Shown here piece after piece: positions 18,101-27,336 of a stretch of 64,000 nt of DNA. The notes below the pieces were generated by a model. The model searched no databases, was not told where the DNA came from, and saw only the letters and a list, made by a program, of their open reading frames with translations. Origin of the DNA: Pedobacter sp. PACM 27299 (GTDB lineage Bacteria > Bacteroidota > Bacteroidia > Sphingobacteriales > Sphingobacteriaceae). The first letter of the stretch is position 1; the number at the start of each line of letters is the position of its first letter. The stretch spans positions 682,001-746,000 of the forward strand of contig NZ_CP012996.1 in the NCBI RefSeq assembly GCF_001412655.1, given 5' to 3'. The position numbers and the translations under genes were made by a program.

Positions 18101-19396
18101 AAAAACTTTCAAGACCCTTTCTCTGGCAAAAGCATGTTCTACCATTGGTAGGGTGTGCTTTAATTGTTTATAGGCAGGAACCCAACGGTCTACATATTCC
18201 AGCTTCGGGTCAAATTTCTTCAGCTGAAGTTCCGGATTAAATACCCTGAAATAGGGCGCAGCATCATTTCCTGATCCGCAAGCCCATTGCCATCCACCTA
18301 CATTGCTGGCCATTTCATAATCCAATAGTTTTTCTGCAAAATAAGCTTCTCCCCATCGCCAGTCGATGAGCAAATGTTTACATAGGAAACTGGCTACCAC
18401 CATACGTACACGATTGTGCATGTATCCGGTTTGGTTGAGCTGCCTCATACCCGCATCTACTAAAGGATAACCGGTATTTCCCTGGCACCAGGCCTCAAAT
18501 TCATCTGGATGGTTTCGCCATTTGATCAGGTCGTATTTAGGTTTGAAGGATTTGGTTACAGTATGTGGGAAATGAAATAAAATCATCTGGTAAAAATCTC
18601 GCCAGGCCAGTTCCGAAAGCCATTTTGAAGCGTTTTGTTCCAATGCCGTTTTTGCGGCTTTCCGGATACTAATGGTACCGAAACGCAGGTGCATGCCAAT
18701 ATGGGAGGTCGCATCCGCTGCCGGAAAATCTCTGTTGAGTTCATAACCATCCAGCTTGTCTTCAAACTCTTTTCCTGGAAATGGCTGATTGCTTTTTTCA
18801 AATCCCAGGTCATTTAAGGTAGGGATTGGAAATGCTGCACCTGGCCAGAAGTTGTTGAAATATTTTTCGGTAGGGTAGGCGCGGAGGTAAAAGTTGTTGA
18901 GCTTTTGCTGCCACTGTCTAAAATAAGGCGTGAATACAGTATAAGGAAGACCATCTGCTTTGGTGATTTCATTTTTTTCGAAAATCACCTGGTCTTTGTA
19001 GCTGTAAAATTGAATGTTGGCTGTTTGTAGCTGTTCTTTGATGTCTGCATCTCTTTTGATGGCATCAGGTTCATAATCCTGATTGCAATACACAGCATTG
19101 ATCTGATGGGTTTGAATTAACGCTGCCCAGATGTCTGCTGGTTTGCCGTGTTGAATCAGGAGGGAAGAACCCTGGTTTTTCTGGAGCTGATCGCTGAGCG
19201 TACTCAACGTTTGATGGAGGAAATTGACCCGGGCATCTTGTTTATTGGCCAGTTTGCTCAGGATATCCGTATCGAAAATGAAAAGCAGCAGCACCGGATA
19301 ATCGCCTTTTAGAGCATGGTAAATGGCTGCATTGTCTTCCAGTCGCAGGTCTCTTCGCAACCAGCAGATGTTAATTTTAGGCTTCATATCGGGCAT
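18080..19396 (-). CDS. Deoxyribodipyrimidine photolyase
   Basis: A 438-residue FAD-dependent photolyase that repairs UV-induced pyrimidine dimers with light. The N-terminal Rossmann domain begins INICWLRRDLRLEDNAA. The FAD-binding helical domain has ELAWRDFYQMILFHFPH, then GYPLVDAGMRQLNQTGYMHNR and the VGGWQWACGSGNDAAPYFR stretch that is highly conserved in class I CPD photolyases. The true start may be the second Met (19387). It follows the TIGR01777 epimerase on the same strand with a 36-base gap. A DASH cryptochrome lies on the other side of that epimerase. Confidence 0.93.
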   Translation of the reverse strand: MPDMKPKINICWLRRDLRLEDNAAIYHALKGDYPVLLLFIFDTDILSKLANKQDARVNFLHQTLSTLSDQLQKNQGSSLLIQHGKPADIWAALIQTHQINAVYCNQDYEPDAIKRDADIKEQLQTANIQFYSYKDQVIFEKNEITKADGLPYTVFTPYFRQWQQKLNNFYLRAYPTEKYFNNFWPGAAFPIPTLNDLGFEKSNQPFPGKEFEDKLDGYELNRDFPAADATSHIGMHLRFGTISIRKAAKTALEQNASKWLSELAWRDFYQMILFHFPHTVTKSFKPKYDLIKWRNHPDEFEAWCQGNTGYPLVDAGMRQLNQTGYMHNRVRMVVASFLCKHLLIDWRWGEAYFAEKLLDYEMASNVGGWQWACGSGNDAAPYFRVFNPELQLKKFDPKLEYVDRWVPAYKQLKHTLPMVEHAFARERVLKVFKAALNE

Positions 19397-19432
19397 TTGA
19401 ACGTTTAATGAGGGGTGGTTCGTTTTTTCTTC

Positions 19433-20344
19433 CTATTTAGTCTGGTAAATATCGGCTAAAGCCAGCTCTAATTCCGAATATTTAAACTTAAATCCGGTAT
19501 TGAGTAGTTTTTGAACACTGGTATTATTGCTGCTCAAAACCACTGCAGAAAGCTCTCCAAGGATGATTTTTAAAACAAATTCAGGTACGTTAACCGGCCA
19601 TACCGGTCGATGCAGCTGTTTGGCAATCGCTTTGGTAAGCGTGATATTGCTGACCGGATGTGTTGCCGCTGCGTTGTAAGCACCGATATAACTATCATTT
19701 TCTGCGGCAAGTGTAAACATTTCCAGGATGTCATCCAGGTGTACCCATGGCACCCATTGTTTGCCATTGCCCAGACCTGCGCCGAAGAAGTAACGAATTG
19801 GCTGTTCTATTGCTTTTAATGCCCCACCCTCTTTTGCAAGGATGACGCCAATCCTCCATTTTACGACTCTGATCCCCATGGATAGTCCTTGATCTGCTGA
19901 GGCTTCCCATTTCGCGCAGCATTCTGCGAGAAACCCGCTGCCATTCGGACTTTCTTCGGTTAGGACTTTGTCGCCCGCATCTCCATAATAACCAACTGCT
20001 GCTGCAGAAATAAAGGTTTTAACAGGGGCGTTGTGTTCTTTTATAGTTTTATATAATAGCTGAGCGGATAATACACGGCTGTCGATGATTTTTTTCTTGC
20101 GGGCAGCAGTCCATTTTTCTCCGGCAATATTTTCCCCTGCGAGGTGGATGACGGTGTCTATGCCCGACAAACATTCCGGATCTATTTTGGATTTGTAGAC
20201 ATCCCATAAATATACTTTCACATCTTTGATGGGGGTTGCTTTTCTAGAGAGCACCGATACTTGATGACCTTTTTCTATTAAAATTGGGATGAGCTTTTTG
20301 CCTACCATCCCGGTAGCTCCGGTAATTAGAATGTGCTTATTCAT
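19433..20344 (-). CDS. TIGR01777 family NAD-dependent epimerase-like oxidoreductase
   Basis: A 303-residue extended SDR protein. The nucleotide-binding motif ITGATGMVGKKL is at the N-terminus, GIDTVIHLAGENIAGEKW follows, YYGDAG is in the active-site region, and the C-terminal DUF1731-type tail includes PEFVLKIILGELSAVVLSS. The family is widespread (YfcH-like) and without a proven reaction. It is located between photolyase and DASH cryptochrome, divergent from the latter. In several bacteria this family travels with light- or B12-regulated genes, consistent with a light stimulon here. Confidence 0.85.
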   Translation of the reverse strand: MNKHILITGATGMVGKKLIPILIEKGHQVSVLSRKATPIKDVKVYLWDVYKSKIDPECLSGIDTVIHLAGENIAGEKWTAARKKKIIDSRVLSAQLLYKTIKEHNAPVKTFISAAAVGYYGDAGDKVLTEESPNGSGFLAECCAKWEASADQGLSMGIRVVKWRIGVILAKEGGALKAIEQPIRYFFGAGLGNGKQWVPWVHLDDILEMFTLAAENDSYIGAYNAAATHPVSNITLTKAIAKQLHRPVWPVNVPEFVLKIILGELSAVVLSSNNTSVQKLLNTGFKFKYSELELALADIYQTK

Positions 20345-20422
20345 AATTAAATAACCAATAATTGTGTGATTAGTTTAGTTATCGCAATTAATCTTCAAAT
20401 GTTTGTTGCGGTTATGTAAATA

Positions 20423-20466
20423 TTACTTTAGTAATTCGTACTAAGCTAAAAATTCGTATATTTTTG
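20423..20466 (+). promoter_or_regulatory. Cryptochrome promoter with tandem direct repeats (candidate operator)
   Basis: AATTCGTA occurs at 20433-20440 and again at 20451-20458, an 18-base period, and the second copy touches the -7 element TATTTTTG (20459-20466). Overlapping the first copy is a palindrome TTACTTTAGTAA (20423-20434). It lies between the divergent epimerase and cryptochrome genes. Confidence 0.5.
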
Positions 20467-20495
20467 TGGAATTGATATTTAATTGACCTTCCTTA

Positions 20496-21788
20496 ATGAA
20501 ATCTAAAAGAATACTAGTCTGGTTTAGAAACGATCTTCGATTACACGACAATGAAATGTTGGTTGAAGCACTTGCTAAATCTGAAAGTATTTTACCGGTT
20601 TATTTTTTTGATCCTCAATATTTTCACGAAACCAGGTTTGAAACTTTGAAAACCGGTATCCATCGGGCAAAGTTTTTATTGGAAAGTGTGGCTGCCTTAA
20701 GGTTGTCTTTTCAGCAGCTTGGCGGAGATATTCTACTGATTCAGGGAAGTCCGGAAGAATTCATGACAAAACTACTGGAAGATTTTGATATTTCTGAAGT
20801 CTACCACCATCGCGAGGTCGCGCCTGAGGAAACTTCCATCTCTACCAGAATGGAGGATCTTTTATGGAAGCAGAAGATCAATTTAAAACACTTCATCGGT
20901 CATACCTTATATAATAAGGAAGACCTTCCTTTTCCAATCAAGGATATTCCAGACGTTTTTGCACAATTCAAGAAGAAGACAGAGCGTGATGCTATAGTAA
21001 AGGCTTGTTTTTTAAGTCCGGAGGAGATCAGTTTTGTTGAAAATGAAGATTGGGGTGTTTTGCCAACGCTTGCTGATTTAGGATTTGAAGTACAGCCAGA
21101 TGATTTTCCTGATGGGGCACAGATCGGCGGTGAGGATGCTGGATTAGCACACCTTAAGGAATTGCTGCTGGAAGGGGCAGAAATTCATCAAAAGCCAGTA
21201 AAAAACACAGGTGATAAGCAAGGTTTTGCTTCCAGATTATCGGGATGGCTGTCCTTAGGCTGTCTATCACCAAGAAAAGTATACTGGAAGTTGAAGGATG
21301 CGGAAGCAGAATTTGGCGGCAATGGAAATTTTAATCAGATTTTGCTGGGCTTATTGTGGCGTGATTATTTCCGTTTTATGTTTAAAAAACACAGTATTGC
21401 CTTTTTTCAGGAACCTGAAGATTTTGAAAAAGAATTTTTTAGTCCGACGGAAATTGGGCATCCTGACTTGCTGAAATGGAAAAATGGAGCTACGGGACAC
21501 CCGATTATTGACCGCTACATGCAGGAACTGAATGTGCAGGGGTATATTACCCATACCGGGCGTTTATTGGTGGCCACTTATCTGATTCATGTTTTAAAAA
21601 TCCACTGGACCAATGGTGCAGTTTATTTTGAGGAAAAACTGATTGATTATGCGCCGGCTAGTAATTGGGGTAACTGGGCAAATGTTGCCGGAGTAGGCAA
21701 GGACCTGAAATCGAAAAACACTTTCGATCTGGATAAGCAGATTAAGCTCTTGGAGACCGCGGTTTCTGATGCAGCTTCTATGGCTTAA
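20496..21788 (+). CDS. DASH family cryptochrome
   Basis: A 430-residue cryptochrome/photolyase-family flavoprotein of the DASH type, active on single-stranded or looped DNA lesions and possibly light-signalling. It begins RILVWFRNDLRLHDNEML. The FAD-binding region has GNGNFNQILLGLLWRDYFRFMF and GHPIIDRYMQELNVQGYITHTGR. The late DYAPASNWGNWANVAGVGKD stretch separates DASH proteins from CPD photolyases. It is divergent from the epimerase-photolyase pair. A truncated B12-binding regulator follows 65 bases after its stop. Confidence 0.93.
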   Translation: MKSKRILVWFRNDLRLHDNEMLVEALAKSESILPVYFFDPQYFHETRFETLKTGIHRAKFLLESVAALRLSFQQLGGDILLIQGSPEEFMTKLLEDFDISEVYHHREVAPEETSISTRMEDLLWKQKINLKHFIGHTLYNKEDLPFPIKDIPDVFAQFKKKTERDAIVKACFLSPEEISFVENEDWGVLPTLADLGFEVQPDDFPDGAQIGGEDAGLAHLKELLLEGAEIHQKPVKNTGDKQGFASRLSGWLSLGCLSPRKVYWKLKDAEAEFGGNGNFNQILLGLLWRDYFRFMFKKHSIAFFQEPEDFEKEFFSPTEIGHPDLLKWKNGATGHPIIDRYMQELNVQGYITHTGRLLVATYLIHVLKIHWTNGAVYFEEKLIDYAPASNWGNWANVAGVGKDLKSKNTFDLDKQIKLLETAVSDAASMA

Positions 21789-21853
21789 ATCCTGAAACAA
21801 AGGCAGTCTTCTTTTGTGGGATTAAAGCACATACCACCCGGGTATGGGAGCTG
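21770..21853 (+). pseudogene. Relic of a MerR-type DNA-binding segment fused in frame to the B12-binding ORF
   Basis: The frame of the downstream B12-binding ORF stays open back to 21770. Codons 21818-21850 read GIKAHTTRVWE, nearly identical to the recognition-helix region of MerR/CarH-type regulators (commonly SGIKAHTIRIWE). There is no ATG, GTG or TTG in frame in this stretch. The following residues are already from the B12-binding bundle, so the rest of the winged helix and the linker (roughly 110 residues) are missing. This looks like an internal deletion plus loss of the start. Confidence 0.6.
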
Positions 21854-22354
21854 GTGGTTTTTCCTTTTATGAAGAAACTGGGCCTGCTGTGGCAAAGCGG
21901 AGCAGTTGATCCTGCACATGAACATTTTGCCTGCGATCTGATCCCTGAGCGGATCATTATAGAGCTCAATAAAGTGGGGCAGCCACCGATTTTAAAAACC
22001 AAGAAATTCCTACTTTTTCTGCCTCAGGCTGAAATGCATGAAAATGGCCTGCTTTTTGCAAAGTATTTAGTGAAAAGCCGGGGGCATGAAAGTTTGTACC
22101 TCGGATTGGAAACTCCTTATTCAGATCTTAAAAAAGTTGCAGACTCGTATCGGCCGGATTTTGCTTTTACTGTTTTAACTTCTTTAAATCTGGGGAAAAA
22201 TATTAATAAAATTATAGGTAAAGTTATGGATCACCTCAACGTGCCCCTATTAGTGACAGGCAGTTTAATCTCTGAATTTGATGTCCTTGTACAGGATCGG
22301 CTTACGCCGCTAAAGAATGTCCGTGATATGACGGATTTTTTGGAATATTTATAA
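21854..22354 (+). CDS. Truncated CarH/LitR-like cobalamin-binding protein
   Basis: From a GTG at 21854 the ORF encodes 166 residues. It carries the end of the four-helix B12-binding bundle with the W-x9-EH signature (W13, E23, H24 in LLWQSGAVDPAHEHF) and a Rossmann B12-binding domain with ExHxxG (H62 in AEMHENG). These are the cobalamin-contacting residues of CarH-type photoreceptors. The usual protein is about 300 residues with an N-terminal MerR domain, which is absent here. It is either a decaying pseudogene or a stand-alone B12-binding protein. The position directly after the DASH cryptochrome fits an old light regulator. Confidence 0.65.
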   Translation: MVFPFMKKLGLLWQSGAVDPAHEHFACDLIPERIIIELNKVGQPPILKTKKFLLFLPQAEMHENGLLFAKYLVKSRGHESLYLGLETPYSDLKKVADSYRPDFAFTVLTSLNLGKNINKIIGKVMDHLNVPLLVTGSLISEFDVLVQDRLTPLKNVRDMTDFLEYL

Positions 22355-22360
22355 AGAAAA

Positions 22361-22393
22361 TTGCCTTACTTAATAGGTAAAATCCTAATTTTG
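22361..22393 (+). promoter_or_regulatory. Promoter of the sucAB genes
   Basis: TTG at 22361-22363 and TAATTTTG at 22386-22393, spacing 22, with the sucA ATG 26 bases further on. Confidence 0.5.
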
Positions 22394-22418
22394 CTTCAAT
22401 ATAGCATATTCACACATA

Positions 22419-25211
22419 ATGGATAATTTATCTTATCTCAGCGGCGAAAACGCCGAATACGTAGAGTCCCTTTATCAAGCATTTAAGGAAGATCCCAATT
22501 CGGTTGAATTTGGTTGGCAGAAATTTTTTGAAGGCTTTGACTTCGGGAGAAGCTCATCTCCGGTTACAGGAGAAGAAACCCCTGAACATTTCCTAAAAGA
22601 AGTTAGTGTTTTAAACATGATCAACGGTTACCGTCAGCGTGGCCATTTGTTTACACACACTAACCCGGTTAGAGAAAGACGCAAGCACTTGCCAACTTTA
22701 GATCTGGTAAATTTCAATTTGTCTGACGCTGATCTTGATACTGTATTCAATGCAGGTATTGAGCTGGGCATCGGAGCGGTTAAATTAAGCGAAATTGTTG
22801 CTTTCTTAAACCAGACTTACTGCCGTTCGATCGGTGCGGAGTACAAGTACGTACGTACTCCTGAAGTATTGTCATGGATTGAGAAAAAAATGGAGAGTGT
22901 TCGTAATACGCCTAATTTCTCTATTGAGGAGAAAACAAGGATCCTGACTAAATTGAATGAAGCTGTATGCTTTGAGAACTTCCTGGGTACAAAGTTCCTG
23001 GGGCAAAAAAGATTCTCTTTGGAAGGTGCTGAGGCATTGATTCCGGCATTGGACTCTGTGATTGAAAAAGGTGCCGCTTTAGGTATTGAAGAGTTTGTGA
23101 TTGGTATGGCGCATCGTGGAAGGCTGAACGTTTTGGCCAACATTATGCAGAAATCCTATAAAGATATTTTTGCTGAATTTGAAGGTAAAGGATATAGCGC
23201 AGAATCTCCGTTTGGTGGTGATGTGAAATATCACCTGGGTTATTCTACGGATGTAACCACCAACAATGGCAGCAATGTTCACTTGAGTTTATGCCCTAAC
23301 CCTTCGCACCTGGAAACAGTAAACGGAGTGGTAGAAGGGATGACCAGGTCGAAAATTGATTTCAAATATGATGGTGATGATGCTCGCATTGCACCAATCC
23401 TGATTCATGGTGATGCTTCTATCGCTGGTCAGGGAATTGTTTATGAAGTCATTCAGATGGCAGGACTAGACGGTTATAAAACTGGCGGTACGATTCACCT
23501 GATCATCAACAACCAGATCGGTTTCACGACGAATTATAAAGATGCCCGTTCGAGTACTTACTGTACAGATATTGCTAAAGTAACCTTATCGCCAGTTTTC
23601 CATGTAAATGGAGACGATGTTGAGGCCTTGGTTTATGCAATTAACCTGGCTATGGAGTACCGTCAGAAATATAAAAATGATGTGTTCATCGATATTTTAT
23701 GTTACCGCAGATTCGGTCATAATGAGTCGGATGAGCCTAAATTTACTCAGCCTTTATTATACAAAGCTATTGAGCAGCATGCAAATCCTCGTGATATCTA
23801 TGTTGATCAGCTGGTTAAAGAAGGTAAATTAGAAGCATCTGCTGCGAAAACAATGGAAAAAGATTTCCGTGGTATTCTGCAAGGCTGCTTAAATGAAGCA
23901 AAAGCGATCACTTCTACGTATCAGGATGTGAAATTTGGTGGCGCATGGAAAGACATGCGTATTGCTACCGTGAAAGATTTCGAAGTTTCTCCGGATACTT
24001 CAGTAGATGAGGCGACTTTACTAAGCGTTGCAGAAAGCATCAGTACTTTGCCTTCAGACAGAAAGTTTTTCAAGAAAATTGAGAAGCTTTTTGATGAGCG
24101 CAGCAAAATGGCAAAAACTTCTCATGTGTTCGATTGGGCAATGGGTGAGCAATTGGCTTATGGTACCTTATTAAACGAAGGCAAACGTGTTCGTTTAAGC
24201 GGTCAGGATGTAGAAAGAGGAACTTTCTCTCACCGTCATGCCGTATTAACTTTAGAAGATTCTGAAGAAGAATACATCCCATTGGCGAATGTTTCTAAAG
24301 ATCAGGCTTCTTTTGATATTTACAATTCACACTTGTCTGAGTATGGTGTATTGGGTTTTGAATATGGTTATGCCATGGCAAATCCAAATGCATTGACGAT
24401 TTGGGAAGCACAATTTGGTGATTTCTTTAACGGTGCTCAGATTGTAGTTGATCAATATATTGCCAGTGCAGAAACTAAATGGCAGCGTGAAAATGGTTTG
24501 GTGATGTTATTGCCTCATGGTTATGAAGGTCAAGGTCCGGAACACTCTTCCGCACGTATTGAGCGTTTCATGGAGCTTTGTGCAGATTATAACATGCAAG
24601 TAGCCAACTGTTCAACACCAGCGAATTTCTTCCATGCGATCCGCAGACAATTTAAACGTGATTTCAGAAAGCCATTGGTGGTATTTACGCCGAAAAGTCT
24701 TTTACGTCACCCTGCCTGTGTATCTAAATTAGCCGATTTCACGGAAGGTAAGTTCCAGGAAGTAATTGACGATGCAAATGTGAAAGCTGCTGAAGTAACG
24801 AGAGTATTGTTCTGCAGTGGTAAGATCTATTATGAGTTGTTAGAAAAACAACAAAAAGAAGCGATCAATCAGGTAGCTATTGTAAGGGTAGAGCAATTGT
24901 ACCCAACGCCAGTAGCACAGATGGAAGCGGTTTATGCGAAATATAAAAATGCAACTGAAGCGGTTTGGGTTCAGGAAGAGCCTGAAAACATGGGTGCATG
25001 GCCATATTTGTTACGTAGACTAAGAAAAACTATCTTTAGTGATATTGAAGTGATTTCAAGAAAAGAAAGCAGCAGTACAGCTTCTGGTTTTGCAAAACAA
25101 CATGCTGATCAGCAAGCGTATATTTTAGCTAAATCTTTTGAATTACCTGTTTCTAAAGGAGATAAAGACATCGCTAAAAAGTCTGTGAGTAAAGTATATA
25201 ATGTAGATTAG
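22419..25211 (+). CDS. sucA: 2-oxoglutarate dehydrogenase E1 component
   Basis: A 930-residue thiamine-diphosphate enzyme that decarboxylates 2-oxoglutarate and passes the succinyl group to the E2 lipoyl arm in the TCA cycle. The N-terminal segment [18 protein letters not shown] recruits E2. The TPP core includes [30 protein letters not shown] and [16 protein letters not shown]. The C-terminal half has [19 protein letters not shown] and [13 protein letters not shown]. Full-length for the family. The E2 gene follows after 19 bases, so the two are an operon. Confidence 0.97.
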   Translation: MDNLSYLSGENAEYVESLYQAFKEDPNSVEFGWQKFFEGFDFGRSSSPVTGEETPEHFLKEVSVLNMINGYRQRGHLFTHTNPVRERRKHLPTLDLVNFNLSDADLDTVFNAGIELGIGAVKLSEIVAFLNQTYCRSIGAEYKYVRTPEVLSWIEKKMESVRNTPNFSIEEKTRILTKLNEAVCFENFLGTKFLGQKRFSLEGAEALIPALDSVIEKGAALGIEEFVIGMAHRGRLNVLANIMQKSYKDIFAEFEGKGYSAESPFGGDVKYHLGYSTDVTTNNGSNVHLSLCPNPSHLETVNGVVEGMTRSKIDFKYDGDDARIAPILIHGDASIAGQGIVYEVIQMAGLDGYKTGGTIHLIINNQIGFTTNYKDARSSTYCTDIAKVTLSPVFHVNGDDVEALVYAINLAMEYRQKYKNDVFIDILCYRRFGHNESDEPKFTQPLLYKAIEQHANPRDIYVDQLVKEGKLEASAAKTMEKDFRGILQGCLNEAKAITSTYQDVKFGGAWKDMRIATVKDFEVSPDTSVDEATLLSVAESISTLPSDRKFFKKIEKLFDERSKMAKTSHVFDWAMGEQLAYGTLLNEGKRVRLSGQDVERGTFSHRHAVLTLEDSEEEYIPLANVSKDQASFDIYNSHLSEYGVLGFEYGYAMANPNALTIWEAQFGDFFNGAQIVVDQYIASAETKWQRENGLVMLLPHGYEGQGPEHSSARIERFMELCADYNMQVANCSTPANFFHAIRRQFKRDFRKPLVVFTPKSLLRHPACVSKLADFTEGKFQEVIDDANVKAAEVTRVLFCSGKIYYELLEKQQKEAINQVAIVRVEQLYPTPVAQMEAVYAKYKNATEAVWVQEEPENMGAWPYLLRRLRKTIFSDIEVISRKESSSTASGFAKQHADQQAYILAKSFELPVSKGDKDIAKKSVSKVYNVD

Positions 25212-25230
25212 AAAATATAATACATCAGTT

Positions 25231-26451
25231 ATGAGTATAGAAATAAAAGTTCCGCCAGTAGGCGAGTCAATTACCGAAGTTGTTTTATCACGTTGGGTGA
25301 AAAATGATGGTGATGCAGTAGAAATGGATGAAGTAATTGCGGAATTAGAATCTGATAAAGCAACTTTTGAATTAACTGCAGAACAGGCTGGAACTTTAAG
25401 GATTGTAGCTGCCGAAGGTGATACCCTGGCAATAGGTGCAGTTGTTTGTAATATTGAAGAAGGTGGAGCTGCTCCTGCAGCGAAAGCTGAAGAGGCACCT
25501 AAAGCCGCTGTTGCTGAAGATAAAGCTGCTGCTCCTGTAGCTGCTGCAAAATCTGGTGATAGCTATGCAACTGGTACTCCTTCTCCTTCTGCCGGAAAAA
25601 TTCTTGCTGAAAAAGGCGTAGACGCTGCTGCTGTAAAAGGTACTGGTGTTGACGGTAGAATCACTAAAGAAGATGCGTTAAAAGCAGAAAAAGCAGCGCC
25701 TAAGAAAGCTGCATCTCCTGCTGCTCCAGTTGTAGCTGCTGTTGCAGGTGCAAGAGGAGAGCGCAGACAAAAGATGTCGCCATTGCGTAAAACTGTTGCC
25801 AAACGTTTGGTAGCCGTGAAAAACGAAACAGCGATGTTGACTACTTTCAACGAGGTAAACATGAAGCCAATCATGGACCTTCGTTCGAAATATAAAGATC
25901 AGTTTAAAGAAAAATATGGTGTTGGTCTAGGTTTCATGAGTTTCTTCACGAAAGCAGTTTGTGAAGCAGCAAAAGATTTCCCGGCAGTAAACGCTAGAAT
26001 CGATGGCGAAGAGGTAGTTTACAATGATTTTGTAGATGTTTCTATCGCGGTTTCTGCACCAAAAGGATTGGTTGTTCCCATCATCAGAAATGCAGAAAGC
26101 ATGACTTTAGCTCAGATCGAGAAAACTGTAATTGAATTGGCTACTAAAGCTCGTGATAGCAAATTGACTATCGAAGAGATGACAGGTGGTACATTTACGA
26201 TCACTAACGGTGGTGTATTTGGCTCTATGATGTCTACGCCAATCATCAACTCTCCACAGTCAGCGATTTTAGGTATGCACAATATTATTGAGCGCCCTAT
26301 CGCAGAAAAAGGTGAAGTTGTGATTCGTCCGATGATGTATTTAGCATTGTCTTATGACCACAGAATCATTGATGGTAGAGAATCAGTAGGTTTCTTAGTA
26401 AGAGTGAAACAATTATTAGAAGATCCAGCTAGATTGCTGTTAGGTATCTAA
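25231..26451 (+). CDS. sucB: 2-oxoglutarate dehydrogenase E2 (dihydrolipoyl succinyltransferase)
   Basis: A 406-residue E2 protein. One lipoyl domain with the lipoylated Lys in ESDKAT (K43), an Ala/Pro-rich linker, a peripheral-subunit-binding domain ([20 protein letters not shown]), a second flexible linker, and a catalytic domain ending with [12 protein letters not shown] (His and Asp of the active site). The single lipoyl domain and the succinyltransferase-type sequence support SucB rather than pyruvate dehydrogenase E2. Ends with a terminator. The matching E3 gene is 4.6 kb downstream. Confidence 0.96.
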   Translation: MSIEIKVPPVGESITEVVLSRWVKNDGDAVEMDEVIAELESDKATFELTAEQAGTLRIVAAEGDTLAIGAVVCNIEEGGAAPAAKAEEAPKAAVAEDKAAAPVAAAKSGDSYATGTPSPSAGKILAEKGVDAAAVKGTGVDGRITKEDALKAEKAAPKKAASPAAPVVAAVAGARGERRQKMSPLRKTVAKRLVAVKNETAMLTTFNEVNMKPIMDLRSKYKDQFKEKYGVGLGFMSFFTKAVCEAAKDFPAVNARIDGEEVVYNDFVDVSIAVSAPKGLVVPIIRNAESMTLAQIEKTVIELATKARDSKLTIEEMTGGTFTITNGGVFGSMMSTPIINSPQSAILGMHNIIERPIAEKGEVVIRPMMYLALSYDHRIIDGRESVGFLVRVKQLLEDPARLLLGI

Positions 26452-26470
26452 ACTTGGTTTTAAGGAAATA

Positions 26471-26506
26471 AAAAATCCCCGTATCCTATGATGCGGGGAT
26501 TTTTTG
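26471..26506 (+). terminator. Terminator after sucB
   Basis: AATCCCCG and CGGGGATT form the stem, preceded by A5 and followed by a T run. It lies between convergent genes and may act in both directions. Confidence 0.8.
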
Positions 26507-26533
26507 TTTGTGGTTTAGGTGTATTTTATTGGT

Positions 26534-27274
26534 TTAATCTACTTTTCTGACTCTTCCAGATCCTGAAGATGCTTTGCTTACTGAGCTTGGATTTCCAGTG
26601 TAGTTTACGCTTCCTGAACCACTGGTAGCTGCATCAATGCTTTTTTGTGCATCAATATAAACTGATCCGGAACCGCTAACGTGTGCATCCACATTTTCTG
26701 CTGAGAATGCTCTGCCAGAAAATCCTCCGGATCCACTCACTGCGATGTCTGCCTTTTTTGCTTTTCCGCTGATGTTTAAACCACCGGAACCGCTCACTGC
26801 TGCATCAAAGGTCTGCGTATTCACTGTAGCTTTAATGCTTCCTGATCCGCTAAGCGCTACATCTAGGGAATTGGTATTGATGGTTTGTTCTACTTCAATA
26901 CTTCCTGATCCAGATAAGGCCAGACTGGTTAGTTTTTTAACCGTGATGTAAGCCGTAACCCTGGTATTGTTGGAGTTATTCTTGAACCATCGTTTCCATT
27001 CTGAGTTTTTAGGTCTTATAGATAGCGTACCATCTTTCACTTCTGTGATCAGCTGATCTATAGCTTCCTGGTCACCTTCCAGCCTTAAGCTTTCTGTATT
27101 TCCTATTTTTACATAGGTTTTGATGGAACCTCCAATGGCAATGCCCGTGAAATTGCTCACTTTTCTTTCTTCATCCAATAAATGGGAAGCACTGATTCTT
27201 ATAGGTGAAGTAGCCTGACTGTGTAATCCCAGGCTCAATAATGCGAATGTTAGTATTAAACTTAATCTTTTCAT
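26534..27274 (-). CDS. Head-GIN domain (DUF2807) secreted protein
   Basis: I prefer the start at 27274 (MKRLSLILTFALLSLGLHSQA), a good signal peptide; a longer ORF to 27313 adds residues ahead of it. The mature protein is a putative auto-transporter adhesin head-GIN domain. A region of strands (FTGIAIGGSIKTYVKIG) leads into a ladder of SGSG turns repeated about every 20 residues seven to eight times, typical of a right-handed beta-helix. Role in Bacteroidota is unproven, perhaps surface stress-related. It follows the M1 peptidase on the same strand. Confidence 0.85.
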   Translation of the reverse strand: MKRLSLILTFALLSLGLHSQATSPIRISASHLLDEERKVSNFTGIAIGGSIKTYVKIGNTESLRLEGDQEAIDQLITEVKDGTLSIRPKNSEWKRWFKNNSNNTRVTAYITVKKLTSLALSGSGSIEVEQTINTNSLDVALSGSGSIKATVNTQTFDAAVSGSGGLNISGKAKKADIAVSGSGGFSGRAFSAENVDAHVSGSGSVYIDAQKSIDAATSGSGSVNYTGNPSSVSKASSGSGRVRKVD

Positions 27275-27336
27275 ATTGTTTCGGTTTTCTATAAGACGCC
27301 AGGCCATTCCCAATTGTTGCAGAGTTTTGTGATTAT

